Positions 27,071 through 35,752 of a stretch of 64,000 nt of DNA are shown one piece after another; positions within the stretch are counted from its first letter, which is position 1; each line of letters opens with the position of its first letter. The translations under genes and the position numbers were made by a program. This stretch comes from Neolewinella agarilytica (GTDB lineage Bacteria > Bacteroidota > Bacteroidia > Chitinophagales > Saprospiraceae), in contig NZ_FOFB01000007.1 of the NCBI RefSeq assembly GCF_900110645.1, forward strand, positions 62,001-126,000, given 5' to 3'. The notes under the pieces are model-generated. The model did no database searches and was not told where the DNA came from. It worked only from the letters and a program-made list of their open reading frames with translations.

Positions 27071-28404
27071 ACGACAGCATTTTTCAGGTTAAGTGTTTCG
27101 CCCAATTCTTCAAGAGTGACGCCTTTGGTTTCGGGCATCATTCGCCATACAAAGACCAGTTGTAGCACCATCATGAAAGCGAAAAAAGCGAAGACCGGTG
27201 CAGTACCGATGGAGGTAAACAGAATGGGAACCACCGAGGGAATGGCCGCCGCTAAAACCCAGTGAACGGAAGTGCCAAAAGACGTACCGCTGGCCCGCAG
27301 ATGGTTTGGGAATATTTCACTCAGAAATACCCAGATTACTGTTCCCTGCCCGATGGCATGGGCGGCAATAAATACGAAGAGGAACAGGGGTACGTACCAG
27401 CCCTGCCAGCCCAGGGCAAATGCTATTGCCACCATACCCAGCGAAAAAATGTACCCAACCGAACCGATGTACATCAGTTGGCGTCGCCCAAAACGATCAA
27501 TCAGAGAAAGACCAATCAGCGTAAAGACCATATTGACAACCCCAATGCCTACACTACTCAGCAGAGCAGAACTCCGCTCCAGGCCGGCGGTCTCAAAGAT
27601 TCGGGGAGCATAGTAGAGAAAGGCGTTGATGCCCGAGAACTGGTTAAAAAAGGCCAGTAAAAAAGCCAGCATCAGGGAAAAACGGTAGCGCGGATGGAAG
27701 ATCGTCTCATCAAGATCCGACTGCTGGTTATCCTTTGCTATTTCAGCCATCATTGCACCTGCGTCCGCGCCCGGATTAATAAGCAGTAAAACCCGTTGCG
27801 CTTCCTCAGGCTGATGACCTTTCACCAGTAACCAGCGCGGCGAACGGGGAACACCAAGAACCAGTAAAGTGTAAATAAGCGCTGGAATCGCTTCCACCCC
27901 GATCATCCATCGCCAGGCATTCTCTCCAACACCACTTAATAAGTAATTGGACAAAAAGGCAATCAGAATACCAAAAACGATATTGAACTGGTAGGAGGCC
28001 ACTAACTTACCACGGTCAGCTGCTGGTGCTATTTCAGAAATATAAGTGGGGGCAGCAATCGTGCTGACACCAACCCCAATTCCTCCTAAAAAGCGAAAAG
28101 CCGCGAACAGCCAGGGATCACTGACCGATGCCGAACCAACGGCTGAAATGAAGTAGAATACTCCTATCCATATCAGGGTAGTTTTGCGGCCAAGCCGATC
28201 GGTAGGTATACCTCCGAATAAAGCACCGGCAACGGTCCCCCAAAGTGCAGAGGCCATAACTACGAAGCCATGGAACAACTCTCCTCTACCCCACAATTCC
28301 TGCAAAGACAGATCAGCTCCCGAAATGACTACTGTATCGAAACCAAATAGAAAGCCCGCCAGAGCCACAGTCACGGACCAGAATAATATTTTGTTATTTT
28401 TCAC
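27067..28404 (-). CDS. MFS sugar porter (fructose/glucose/xylose:H+ symporter type)
   Basis: Inner-membrane sugar importer. 445 residues with 12 predicted helices and the sugar-porter signatures DRLGRKTT (loop 2-3, about residue 70), PRSPRWLL (about 194-201, before the central loop), DRFGRRQL (loop 8-9) and PETKGVTLEEL at the C-terminus. First gene of the minus-strand locus, with a good promoter upstream. A copy of the dispersed repeat falls in the central cytoplasmic loop and encodes PGADAGAM. Fructose is the likely substrate from context. Confidence 0.93.
   Translation of the reverse strand: MKNNKILFWSVTVALAGFLFGFDTVVISGADLSLQELWGRGELFHGFVVMASALWGTVAGALFGGIPTDRLGRKTTLIWIGVFYFISAVGSASVSDPWLFAAFRFLGGIGVGVSTIAAPTYISEIAPAADRGKLVASYQFNIVFGILIAFLSNYLLSGVGENAWRWMIGVEAIPALIYTLLVLGVPRSPRWLLVKGHQPEEAQRVLLLINPGADAGAMMAEIAKDNQQSDLDETIFHPRYRFSLMLAFLLAFFNQFSGINAFLYYAPRIFETAGLERSSALLSSVGIGVVNMVFTLIGLSLIDRFGRRQLMYIGSVGYIFSLGMVAIAFALGWQGWYVPLFLFVFIAAHAIGQGTVIWVFLSEIFPNHLRASGTSFGTSVHWVLAAAIPSVVPILFTSIGTAPVFAFFAFMMVLQLVFVWRMMPETKGVTLEELGETLNLKNAVV
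27753..27772 (-). repeat. Dispersed 20-bp repeat, copy inside the MFS gene
   Basis: TTGCACCTGCGTCCGCGCCC, exact reverse complement of the consensus. In frame in the central cytoplasmic loop, a region tolerant of length change. Confidence 0.9.
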
Positions 28405-28440
28405 ACTTTCGACTTTTACAATGGCAAATGTCGATCAGCG

Positions 28441-28471
28441 CAAAATGTAGCACCGTCTAAAATGGTACCAA
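28441..28471 (-). promoter_or_regulatory. Candidate promoter of the fructan-type locus
   Basis: On the minus strand: TTG (28469-28471), 19-base spacer, then TACATTTTG (28441-28449), the -7 element with one extra T. It lies 37 bases upstream of the MFS start and would drive all six genes. Confidence 0.45.
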
Positions 28472-28565
28472 ATAATCTGTGAAATAATCCCAGAATATAA
28501 AGACAGCTAAATGGCTGAAAATCAACGTTCTAACTTTCGTCACTTCTCCTGTCTCCCGGAAATCA

Positions 28566-28603
28566 TAAAAATTGTCTCTCGCTTAAAACACTATTTTAGA
28601 GAC
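28566..28603 (-). terminator. Candidate terminator after the PBP-AraC regulator
   Basis: On the minus strand GTCTCT, an 18-base AT-rich loop that can pair further (AAAATA with TTTTAA-like bases), AGAGAC, then AATTTTTAT. It follows the regulator stop by 17 bases. The same inverted repeat could instead be an operator for the sugar locus. Confidence 0.45.
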
Positions 28604-28620
28604 CTGCCCCCCTCTGTAGT

Positions 28621-30303
28621 CTAATGTTTGTTCTCTCTAAAACCTGTGGGTGAGGTATGAAACCTGGACTTAAACACTTTAGCGAAGTATTCAGGAGTAG
28701 AGTACCCCACAGCATAAGCGATGTCGGCAATGGACTTATCAGTTTGCCTAAGCAGAAATTGTGCTTTGCGAAGCCGTACGCTTTCAACATAGCTGGTGAC
28801 CCCCTCATTTAAAAGCTCTTTCACCTTCCGGTAAAGATGAGAACGGGACACACCCAGTTCCTGGCAAAGATCAGTGGCCTTAAAGGTTGAGTCTTCGTAA
28901 TGAGTTTCTACATAATCAGCTATCCTCCTCAGAAAATCCAGATCTTCCGGAGGAAGATCTTCCCGTTTCAGAACTTCACTGAGCTGATCACTTACTATTT
29001 CGTTGCTCTTGACCGCATTCTGTACGTCGTTTTTCCGTTCTTGTAGCATCTCCCGAATTCGGGTGATAAAAAAGGTTACGTCAAAAGGTTTATCTTCATT
29101 AAAGGCAATCTCATCAGCTTCGTCAAGCTGCTCTGCCAGTTTATGTAATTGCTTCTGGTTTTCTAAAATCTCCTGATTTTTTTCTCTTAGGCTGGTATAC
29201 GCCCGTTGTTTAGACCAAAGGGAACGAATAAGAGAAACCGCCAAAACGAGTCCGATGAGTAATGCGATCAGCAAAATTGAAATCAGTAGTCGTTGGCTCT
29301 GATAATTAACCCGCAGGCGATCAAGTCTTTCAACTTCCTCATCGATCATCTCCTGAAGTTTGCTTACTCTTTTCATCTGATTGCTCAGAATAACAGCATT
29401 GCCAGGCTCGATCACAATAGTTTCCAGGGTATTCTCTTTTTGATAAGGCAAGCCCTGTACAATGGCCACGATTAGCCTCACAGCCTCATCTCCCCCGGTA
29501 GGGTACAGAACCGATGCGTTGAGAATACCGTCTTCTACAGCTTCGATCCCCCGGCCAGTGCCCGGAATGCCATCTATGCCGATAAAGAATATGCTGTCTG
29601 CCAAATCAGTTTCTCTGGCGATAGAGTGAGCCACTTCCGCCAGATAGTCGGTATGGGAGAAGACGATGTCTATATCCTGGGATTCGGAAACCAGACGACG
29701 GAAAGAATCCGGCATGTTAATTACCGTGTGATCCCTGACGAACTGATCAATAATGAAACCAGGGTTCTCGCTAATTCCCTCAACGAACCCCCTGGCTCTC
29801 TCGACGCCAGGAGATATTGTTTCCGGAAGCTCAATGGTCATGATTTTACCTCCCTCCGGAAATTTTCCGGAGAGGTATGTTCCGGCGGTTCTTCCGATCT
29901 CAAAATTGTCAGCACCAATGTAAGCGGTATACAGATTGGATTCAATTTTCCGGTCAATCAGAACAACCTGAATCCCGGCGTTATAGGCTTTCTCTATAAC
30001 GGGTGTAAGGGGAGCAGATTCATTTGGTGATACCAGGAGCACGTCCACTTTTTCCTCAATAAATTCCTCAATGTGCTGAATCTGCAGCTCGCTATTGTTC
30101 GCCGAAGTCCTGAGCGTAAGGGACAACTCGGGATGCAGGGAGGATTCACGCTTAACCTCCTGGTTCATAATATCCCGCCAGCCATCGTCGCAGCACTGCG
30201 AGAATCCAACTTTGATGGTATCAACCGATGTGTTCTCTCCCGTAGTGGAGGTACAGGAGGTAAAGACACCTATTGCAATTAGGGTTACCAGCAGATATCG
30301 CAT
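28621..30303 (-). CDS. Transmembrane hybrid regulator: periplasmic sugar-binding domain fused to AraC-type DNA-binding domain
   Basis: 560 residues. Signal or anchor with FTSC (about residue 17-20), a ribose/fructose-type periplasmic binding domain (about 28-300; SPNESAPLTPVIEKAYNAGIQVVLIDRK, then GADNFEIGRTAGTYL), one membrane helix (LLISILLIALLIGLVLAVSL, about 338-357), a coiled coil (about 365-455) and a C-terminal AraC domain with two helix-turn-helices (LCQELGVSRSHLYRKVKELL and IADIAYAVGYSTPEYFAKVF). There is no histidine kinase or receiver domain, so it would sense sugar outside and act on DNA directly. Start ATG 30303 has AAAGGAG upstream. The adjacent fructan-type locus is the obvious target. 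Confidence 0.88.
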   Translation of the reverse strand: MRYLLVTLIAIGVFTSCTSTTGENTSVDTIKVGFSQCCDDGWRDIMNQEVKRESSLHPELSLTLRTSANNSELQIQHIEEFIEEKVDVLLVSPNESAPLTPVIEKAYNAGIQVVLIDRKIESNLYTAYIGADNFEIGRTAGTYLSGKFPEGGKIMTIELPETISPGVERARGFVEGISENPGFIIDQFVRDHTVINMPDSFRRLVSESQDIDIVFSHTDYLAEVAHSIARETDLADSIFFIGIDGIPGTGRGIEAVEDGILNASVLYPTGGDEAVRLIVAIVQGLPYQKENTLETIVIEPGNAVILSNQMKRVSKLQEMIDEEVERLDRLRVNYQSQRLLISILLIALLIGLVLAVSLIRSLWSKQRAYTSLREKNQEILENQKQLHKLAEQLDEADEIAFNEDKPFDVTFFITRIREMLQERKNDVQNAVKSNEIVSDQLSEVLKREDLPPEDLDFLRRIADYVETHYEDSTFKATDLCQELGVSRSHLYRKVKELLNEGVTSYVESVRLRKAQFLLRQTDKSIADIAYAVGYSTPEYFAKVFKSRFHTSPTGFRENKH

Positions 30304-30612
30304 GTCCTTTACTCCTTTCATGTTGAACTATTCATCTGTCCGTAGTGGAAAAACAAAACCGTTTGCTATGATATTTTTCAACTGTCAAGATAGCACTTAC
30401 GCAGGCATTCCGGATTTCTAAACTGTGTTCTGTTAGGTAAAGTCATCGACTTGACTATCGATTTTGTCAGACAGAGCAGACTCTATAACCAGCTCAGGCA
30501 CCAATACGATGCAAACTAAATAATCCATTGTTGACAAAGAGCCGACAGCGCCCTCCACGGCCCAAGTTACCCGTACCTGTGCGCCCGCTAAGCCTGCCGA
30601 AGTCCGCGCCGC
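30304..30612. other. 309-bp intergenic region, no gene seen
   Basis: Upstream of the regulator gene and downstream of the cohesin-like gene. Left half is AT-rich and may hold the regulator promoter, but no convincing TTG/TAnnTTTG pair was found. Right part (30541-30612) is GC-rich and vaguely like the dispersed repeat, too diverged to call. Confidence 0.4.
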
Positions 30613-31236
30613 CTATTTACTTACCACCTTTCCATTCGAATGCACCAACCGCAGCTGCTCCATCTTATTAGAAATCACTTCAAAGGCCGTTGGCCCATCC
30701 TGAAACTTCACCTCAGTTTCCTCCCCTTTCTTCATGAGGTTGGTGAAACATATTTCGAAGAGCTTGGTATTGTCCGGCATAGAGGAGCCGTTGACGATAT
30801 CCGGATCTGTCCACAGCGAAGACACGTACCCACGATCTGCGAAACGGACGCCGAATTTATCCACCCCGTAACCGGGCAGTTTCATGCCCCGGACGGATTC
30901 GTACTTCAGGGCCGCGCTATCAAAACGCATCGTAAACTGAAAGCCCAACAGATCCTTGAATCCGGTGGCCTCCACCGGCAGGCAAACCCTTTCTCCGCTT
31001 TTAGCCTTGGCCTCTCCCATCCGGACAATCAGGGCGCGGGTTTTCTTATCCCCGGTAAAACCCGGATCCTGGATCAAGGGGCTTCGTGGGTTTACCTTGC
31101 CCACCACGGGCTCCCCGGTCTGGGCGTTGGCGGCGCTATTATTACAGCTAAAGACCAGTAAAAACAAGCCCGCGAACAGGCTCATTTTGGTGAGTATTGT
31201 AAGGAAGCTCGTGCTCCGAAAAGGCATCAGTTGCAT
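30613..31236 (-). CDS. Cohesin-domain-like lipoprotein
   Basis: 208 residues from ATG 31236 (MQLMPFRSTSF); a frame to 31308 exists but adds a non-signal sequence. Lipoprotein-type signal ending LLVFSC (about residue 31). Residues about 65-200 have the cohesin beta-sandwich pattern: SGERVCLPVEATGFKDLLGFQFTMRFDSAALKYESV, then a region ending in the FEICFTNLMKKGEETEVKF strands. Cohesin-like domains outside cellulosomes occur in surface proteins of Bacteroidota; no dockerin partner was noticed here. Divergent from the OmpA gene. Confidence 0.7.
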   Translation of the reverse strand: MQLMPFRSTSFLTILTKMSLFAGLFLLVFSCNNSAANAQTGEPVVGKVNPRSPLIQDPGFTGDKKTRALIVRMGEAKAKSGERVCLPVEATGFKDLLGFQFTMRFDSAALKYESVRGMKLPGYGVDKFGVRFADRGYVSSLWTDPDIVNGSSMPDNTKLFEICFTNLMKKGEETEVKFQDGPTAFEVISNKMEQLRLVHSNGKVVSK

Positions 31237-31318
31237 GGTGTAACGTTTAAGGAAGGGCAAACATCGGTGAATTATCCTACTTTTAGGCATCAATAGCATG
31301 TAAACCAACTAATACCTG

Positions 31319-32308
31319 ATGAAAAATCTTATTGCCACCCTGCTGCTTGCCGCTCTGTTTTTTTCGTGTGTTCCACGAAATCAGTACGAATCTATCGTAA
31401 CGGAGCGCAATTATTATCGCAATCAATCTGCCCTGGCGGATAGTCTTGCGGACCAGCGCGCCATCAGTTCTTACGATGAGGTAGACCTGACGGGTAGTGA
31501 GCTTACCCAACGCATTCGTCAGGTAGAAGCCCTCACGGCGACCAATGTATCCCTGAATAAGAGTTACCAGGATCTTGAAGCTCGTTATAACGAATTGCTG
31601 GGTCAAAGCCAGAGCATGCTCTCTGAGAACGGTACGGAGGTAACGGGCCTTCAGCAGAGCCTGGCAGAACGCAGCGCGCAGGTTTCTGCGCGCGAGCAGG
31701 AGCTCCGGCAGCTGGAGCTTGATTTGCAGGCCCGTCAGGAAGCCATCGAACGAATCGAAGGTGATTACACCCCCGCTGGAGGCGGCCAGCCGGTTTCCTA
31801 CGGCACCGTTAGCCGGGACCCCGGCCTCCGGCCTCCGCTCAGCGGAAGTCAGAACGCAGCCCTGAAGCTCAACACCATCCAGAACGATCTGAACCAGCTA
31901 TTAGCCAACGCTGGTCTGCCGGGCAAGAGTTACATCGTTGCGCCAGCCGGTAATAACCGGCTTCAGGTGAGTCTGGCAGAAGGTAACCTCAGTACTGATG
32001 GCTTCACCGTTAGCCAGGCCGGACAGCAGCTGCTACGCCGGATGGCCATGACGCTGCGGAATTATCCTTCCGTTGAGTACACCATCATCGGCCACGCCGA
32101 TGGTGCTAACCCTAATGCTTTACGAGCTTACGAAGACAGTACCGACAAAGCGATCAACGTCGCTCAACAGCTGGTTAACTACGGCCTTGACCCCGCAAAA
32201 ATTACCGCTGGCGGAAAAGGATTCTACTCTCCCGTTGCGGACAGCTCTACGCCTACAGGGCAGGCTGCCAACCGTCGCATGGATATTCTCCTCACCGTTC
32301 CTGAGTAA
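31319..32308 (+). CDS. OmpA family peptidoglycan-anchored outer-membrane lipoprotein
   Basis: 329 residues. Lipoprotein signal LAALFFSCVPRNQYE (Cys17), a long coiled coil (about 60-160, heptads with Gln/Glu/Leu), then an OmpA domain (about 215-329) with the peptidoglycan-binding pattern NYPSVEYTIIGHADGANPN and a late NRRMDI. Anchors the outer membrane to the cell wall, probably as a trimer through the coiled coil. 14 bases before the DUF6438 gene, so the two are likely cotranscribed. A TACTTTTA box lies about 40 bases upstream without a clear TTG partner. Confidence 0.9.
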   Translation: MKNLIATLLLAALFFSCVPRNQYESIVTERNYYRNQSALADSLADQRAISSYDEVDLTGSELTQRIRQVEALTATNVSLNKSYQDLEARYNELLGQSQSMLSENGTEVTGLQQSLAERSAQVSAREQELRQLELDLQARQEAIERIEGDYTPAGGGQPVSYGTVSRDPGLRPPLSGSQNAALKLNTIQNDLNQLLANAGLPGKSYIVAPAGNNRLQVSLAEGNLSTDGFTVSQAGQQLLRRMAMTLRNYPSVEYTIIGHADGANPNALRAYEDSTDKAINVAQQLVNYGLDPAKITAGGKGFYSPVADSSTPTGQAANRRMDILLTVPE

Positions 32309-32322
32309 ATCCCCCTACCCTA

Positions 32323-33081
32323 ATGACGCTATTACATAAACTGGGGCTTTGCGCCCTCTTTGCGACCTTGTTTCTGACCAGCTCCTGTGACCCCGCCGTC
32401 ATCCTTGGCCCACAGGCACAGAATGCGGATAAATATGATCTGCGCATCAGCTACTTCCAGGGAGCCTGCTATGGCCGCTGTGAGGTTTACCGGCTCGATG
32501 TGTACGATAATGGCTTGCTTGTTTTTAAGGGTGAGCGCTTCACCGAACGTCCCGGAGTATGGCAGAAGAGTATTGATCGCCGACGGATCGTATCCGTTAT
32601 TGACAGCTTTGAACGGGCGGACTTCAAAAACTACCCCCGCGCTTTCCGCAGTCAGATTCCGGATGCTCCATCCAGAGAGATCACGTTTTATGATGAGGAA
32701 GGAGAAGGTTACACGACCTCCTTTAAGGAAAGTGCTACCCCGGAGTTGGAAAATCTGGCACTTAAACTCCGCCGGTTGGCGGAGATGCCTAATTACCGCC
32801 CGGTTTCCGATACGATTCCCGGCTTGAATCTACGCCCGAAGGCCAATAAAGAACGGGAAGAGATCATCGTTGAGCTGCAAGCCGGTACCCGCGTGGAAAC
32901 CTGGCTGGTCAATTACGGGAAACAAAACGTGCAGTTTAAGCAGCGCCTGAGCCCTAATGGTAACTACTACCTCATCACTGCTGATCCTAACCTGATGGGT
33001 GCGGATGAGCTGCTGGAGTATTTGCGAAAAGATGCATCAGTATTGAGTGCTCAGCGGAATCAAGCAGTAAACCCAAGGTAA
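32323..33081 (+). CDS. DUF6438 domain lipoprotein
   Basis: 252 residues. Lipoprotein signal FLTSSCDPA (Cys22). The DUF6438 pattern is clear: ISYFQGACYGRCEVYRLDVYDNGLLVFKGE (about 42-71), with the paired cysteines in CYGRC and the DNG turn, then a helix with RRRIVSVIDSFERADF. The C-terminal part (about 170-250) is an extra beta-rich region with no recognised family. Function unknown; downstream of an OmpA gene. Confidence 0.82.
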   Translation: MTLLHKLGLCALFATLFLTSSCDPAVILGPQAQNADKYDLRISYFQGACYGRCEVYRLDVYDNGLLVFKGERFTERPGVWQKSIDRRRIVSVIDSFERADFKNYPRAFRSQIPDAPSREITFYDEEGEGYTTSFKESATPELENLALKLRRLAEMPNYRPVSDTIPGLNLRPKANKEREEIIVELQAGTRVETWLVNYGKQNVQFKQRLSPNGNYYLITADPNLMGADELLEYLRKDASVLSAQRNQAVNPR

Positions 33082-33186
33082 GGGCGTGGTTTCAACCGGG
33101 CTTAACAACCCATTGACACCCCTGGCTGAACCCAATCCCCCGCTACGTGTAGTACCTTCGCACTTCCTACACAAAGCTATCGCCAA

Positions 33187-34554
33187 ATGACGCTGACTAC
33201 GCTCCTCACCTATATTACCATTGCTGCCCTGGGTCTGACGGGCATCACCTACTACGTCCTCAAAGAGAAGGAAAGCCTCTGGATGAGCTTCCTGCAAAAC
33301 TTCACGGGTGCACTCTTTCTGTTCTCCGGCTACGTAAAGGCCGTGGACCCACTCGGTACGGCCTATAAAATGGAGCAGTATTTCGCGGAGTTCGAATCTA
33401 CCTTTGCGGATACGGCTATGGGCTTTATGGCGCCGATTTTTCCGGCGCTGAGTGAATTAAGTGTCGGCTTTTCGGTCTTCATGATCGTGCTGGAGATTGC
33501 CCTGGGGCTCATGCTCATTCTCGGAGCCTGGCCCAAGCTTACCTCCTGGCTGTTCTTCCTCATCGTGGCCTTCTTCACGGTGCTAACCGGGTTTACCTAT
33601 CTGACGGGCTATGTTCCTTCCGGAGTTAACTTCTTTGACTTCGGCAGTTGGGGCGCCTACGCAGAATCGAACATGAAAGTGACTGATTGTGGCTGCTTCG
33701 GAGACTTCCTGAAACTGGAACCCAAAACTTCTTTCCTGAAAGACGTCGCATTGCTCGTTCCCGCCTTTCTCTTCCTCATTTTCACCAAGAAGCAGCACCA
33801 GCTTTTCACCCCAAAGATCCGTACGATTGCCGTTGCGGCCATCTCTGTTATTTCCCTGGTGTATGGCATGAGCAACTACGTTTGGGATATTCCCGGACAG
33901 GACTTCCGCCCCTTCAAGGTAAACACCGACGTGGCCGCCGTGAAGCAAGCTGAGATGGACGCTGCCGCCGCCGTACAGGTAACGGGCTATAAAATGGTTA
34001 GCAAAACCACCGGAAAATCGGAGGAGCTCACCATGGCCGAATTCCTCAAAGAATACCAGAACTACCCCGAAGACCAGTGGGAATACGTACAGCTCAAATC
34101 AGCCTTGACCATTGAGCCCACTAAGATCAGCGATTTCGAAATGACGGATGTAACCGGAGACGACCCCATTCCCGCTCTGCTGGAAGACAAGGGCTACACC
34201 TTCCTCGTCGTAGCCTTCAAGCTGAAGGGAGAACCGGGTAACTGGAAGGAGAGCTACCTGGAAGACTGGACCGAAGACATCAAGCCAGTCGCCGATGCGG
34301 CCTTAGCCGCTGGCCACAAAGTCGTTGGCATGACCAAGCTCAACGATCCCGCAGCAATTGATGACTTCCGGAAAACGATCGGAGCCGACTATCCTTTCTG
34401 GCAGGGAGATGATATCATGCTGAAGACCATCATCCGCTCTAATCCTGGCGTTGTTCTGATGAAAGACGGCGTCATCCTGAATAAATGGCACCACTCCAGG
34501 CTGCCTGCTTTTGAGGAAATCAAGGCAAAGGAGCTGCTGGCGGCCGGTAAGTAG
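33187..34554 (+). CDS. BT_3928-family membrane protein (DoxX/MauE-like with thioredoxin-like tail)
   Basis: 455 residues. Two groups of membrane helices: residues about 5-150 (DoxX/MauE-like, ending near TDCGCFGDF, about 158-166) and about 180-235. The CGC motif plus KLEPKTSFLKD is the family mark of BT_3928-type proteins. The periplasmic C-terminal domain (about 320-455) has a thioredoxin-like fold pattern but no CxxC motif, so it is not an obvious disulfide reductase by itself. A role in respiratory or redox biogenesis is inference. Followed 108 bases later by nusB. Confidence 0.85.
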   Translation: MTLTTLLTYITIAALGLTGITYYVLKEKESLWMSFLQNFTGALFLFSGYVKAVDPLGTAYKMEQYFAEFESTFADTAMGFMAPIFPALSELSVGFSVFMIVLEIALGLMLILGAWPKLTSWLFFLIVAFFTVLTGFTYLTGYVPSGVNFFDFGSWGAYAESNMKVTDCGCFGDFLKLEPKTSFLKDVALLVPAFLFLIFTKKQHQLFTPKIRTIAVAAISVISLVYGMSNYVWDIPGQDFRPFKVNTDVAAVKQAEMDAAAAVQVTGYKMVSKTTGKSEELTMAEFLKEYQNYPEDQWEYVQLKSALTIEPTKISDFEMTDVTGDDPIPALLEDKGYTFLVVAFKLKGEPGNWKESYLEDWTEDIKPVADAALAAGHKVVGMTKLNDPAAIDDFRKTIGADYPFWQGDDIMLKTIIRSNPGVVLMKDGVILNKWHHSRLPAFEEIKAKELLAAGK

Positions 34555-34583
34555 CCCTTATGCTGAAACCTGCAACCTTAAAC

Positions 34584-34614
34584 TTGCAACCTGCCTAAAT
34601 TTTTCGTTGCTTTG
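34584..34614 (+). promoter_or_regulatory. Candidate promoter of nusB
   Basis: TTG (34584-34586), 20-base spacer, then TTGCTTTG (34607-34614), one base off TAnnTTTG, 48 bases before ATG 34663. Confidence 0.4.
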
Positions 34615-34662
34615 CGCTCGGGCAAACGAACCCATCCGCGCCCGTTGAAAATTTGTCCCCTT

Positions 34663-35571
34663 ATGCTGAGTCGTCGTAACGTTCGTATCAAGATCATGCA
34701 GGTGCTCTACGCCGCCCAGCGGCAGCAGTTCAAAAGCCCCCGGGCTTATGAATCACTGTTCATTCAAATGGTGGACAACAGCTACAAATTATACCTCCAG
34801 AACCTGCTTATCATTCAGCGGGTCTGTGAATACGCAAAGCACGACCTGGCTACCCGCCGGGCGAAGCTGCGCCCCACGGCGGAAGACAAAGCCTTTCAGG
34901 CTATTTTGGCTGACAACCCCATCGTTTCCTTCCTTTCTGACAACAACGAGCTCTCCCGTGCTTACGAGCAGGCGGGCGTTAAGCGCACCATCGACGCTGA
35001 CCAGATCCAGGGCCTTTACCGCGACTTCCTCACCACGGAAGCTTATCAGGAATACCTCACGAAGGGCGACACAACTTCCGCTTCGTCCATCTCCCTCTTG
35101 CTCAAGCTGTACAAATGGCTGCAATCTCAGGAGCTTTTCCTGGGCATGATTGAAGATCACTTCCCCCTTTGGTCGGGCGATAAGAGTCTCGTGATCGGAG
35201 CGATCAAAAAAACCATTAAGGCACTGCCGGCGGAACAGGACTTCTACAAAGCTTACCAAAATCATGGTGAGGCCGTCCTCGAATTCGGTCAGCCGCTACT
35301 AAAGTTTGTGGTGGAAAGCGACGATGCTTTACTGGAGCGTATTAAACCGCTGCTACAAAACTGGGAGGCAGAGCGGGTCGCGATCATCGACATGATCCTG
35401 ATCAAGATGGCCGTTGGAGAGTTCACGCAGTTCCCCGCCATCGCGCCGGAGGTGACGATCAATGAATACGTGGACATTTCCAAGAGCTACTCCACTGACA
35501 AGAGCCGGGAATTCATCAACGGAGTACTCGACAACTTGCGCAAGGAGCTGCAGAAGGACGGGCTGGTATAG
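34663..35571 (+). CDS. nusB: Transcription antitermination factor NusB, long Bacteroidota form
   Basis: 302 residues against about 140 for E. coli NusB. The first residues MLSRRNVRIKIMQVLYAAQR match the NusB start. The conserved C-terminal NusB core (about 180-302) includes EAERVAIIDMILIKMAVGEFTQFPAIAPEVTINEYVDISKSYSTDKSREFINGVLDNL. The central insertion is typical of Bacteroidota. It binds NusE/S10 and boxA RNA during rRNA transcription. A frame upstream to 34612 begins with TTG, so ATG 34663 is chosen. The final base of the stop codon is also the first base of a dispersed repeat. Confidence 0.93.
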   Translation: MLSRRNVRIKIMQVLYAAQRQQFKSPRAYESLFIQMVDNSYKLYLQNLLIIQRVCEYAKHDLATRRAKLRPTAEDKAFQAILADNPIVSFLSDNNELSRAYEQAGVKRTIDADQIQGLYRDFLTTEAYQEYLTKGDTTSASSISLLLKLYKWLQSQELFLGMIEDHFPLWSGDKSLVIGAIKKTIKALPAEQDFYKAYQNHGEAVLEFGQPLLKFVVESDDALLERIKPLLQNWEAERVAIIDMILIKMAVGEFTQFPAIAPEVTINEYVDISKSYSTDKSREFINGVLDNLRKELQKDGLV

Positions 35572-35590
35572 GGCGCGGCCGCGGGTGCAG
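35571..35590 (+). repeat. Dispersed 20-bp repeat, copy touching the nusB stop
   Basis: GGGCGCGGCCGCGGGTGCAG, three bases from consensus. Overlaps the last base of the nusB stop codon. Confidence 0.7.
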
Positions 35591-35615
35591 GGCTGAGTAG
35601 AAGAGCAAAGGCTTG

Positions 35616-35752
35616 CGTAACATTCACTCGTGCTGCGCACTCGGACTCCCCGGATTGCGGCGATGGCTACGCCCTCGCCTTCATCCGGGGCTAAGGACGT
35701 TCGATCCCTACGGGATCTGCCAGGCTGGCGGTTATTCGATCCCTACGGGATC
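35616..35752. repeat. REP-like cluster of three palindromes
   Basis: An inverted repeat CCCCGGAT (35648-35655) with ATCCGGGG (35683-35690), then two copies of the 15-base palindrome GATCCCTACGGGATC (35703-35717 and 35738-35752), each preceded by TTC. The last copy runs into the 3' end of the convergent CRTAC1-like gene and supplies its final Ile-Pro and TAG stop. Confidence 0.75.

Noticed and set aside
30541..30612. GC-rich stretch similar in flavour to the dispersed repeat
   Set aside because: No alignment better than scattered short matches.
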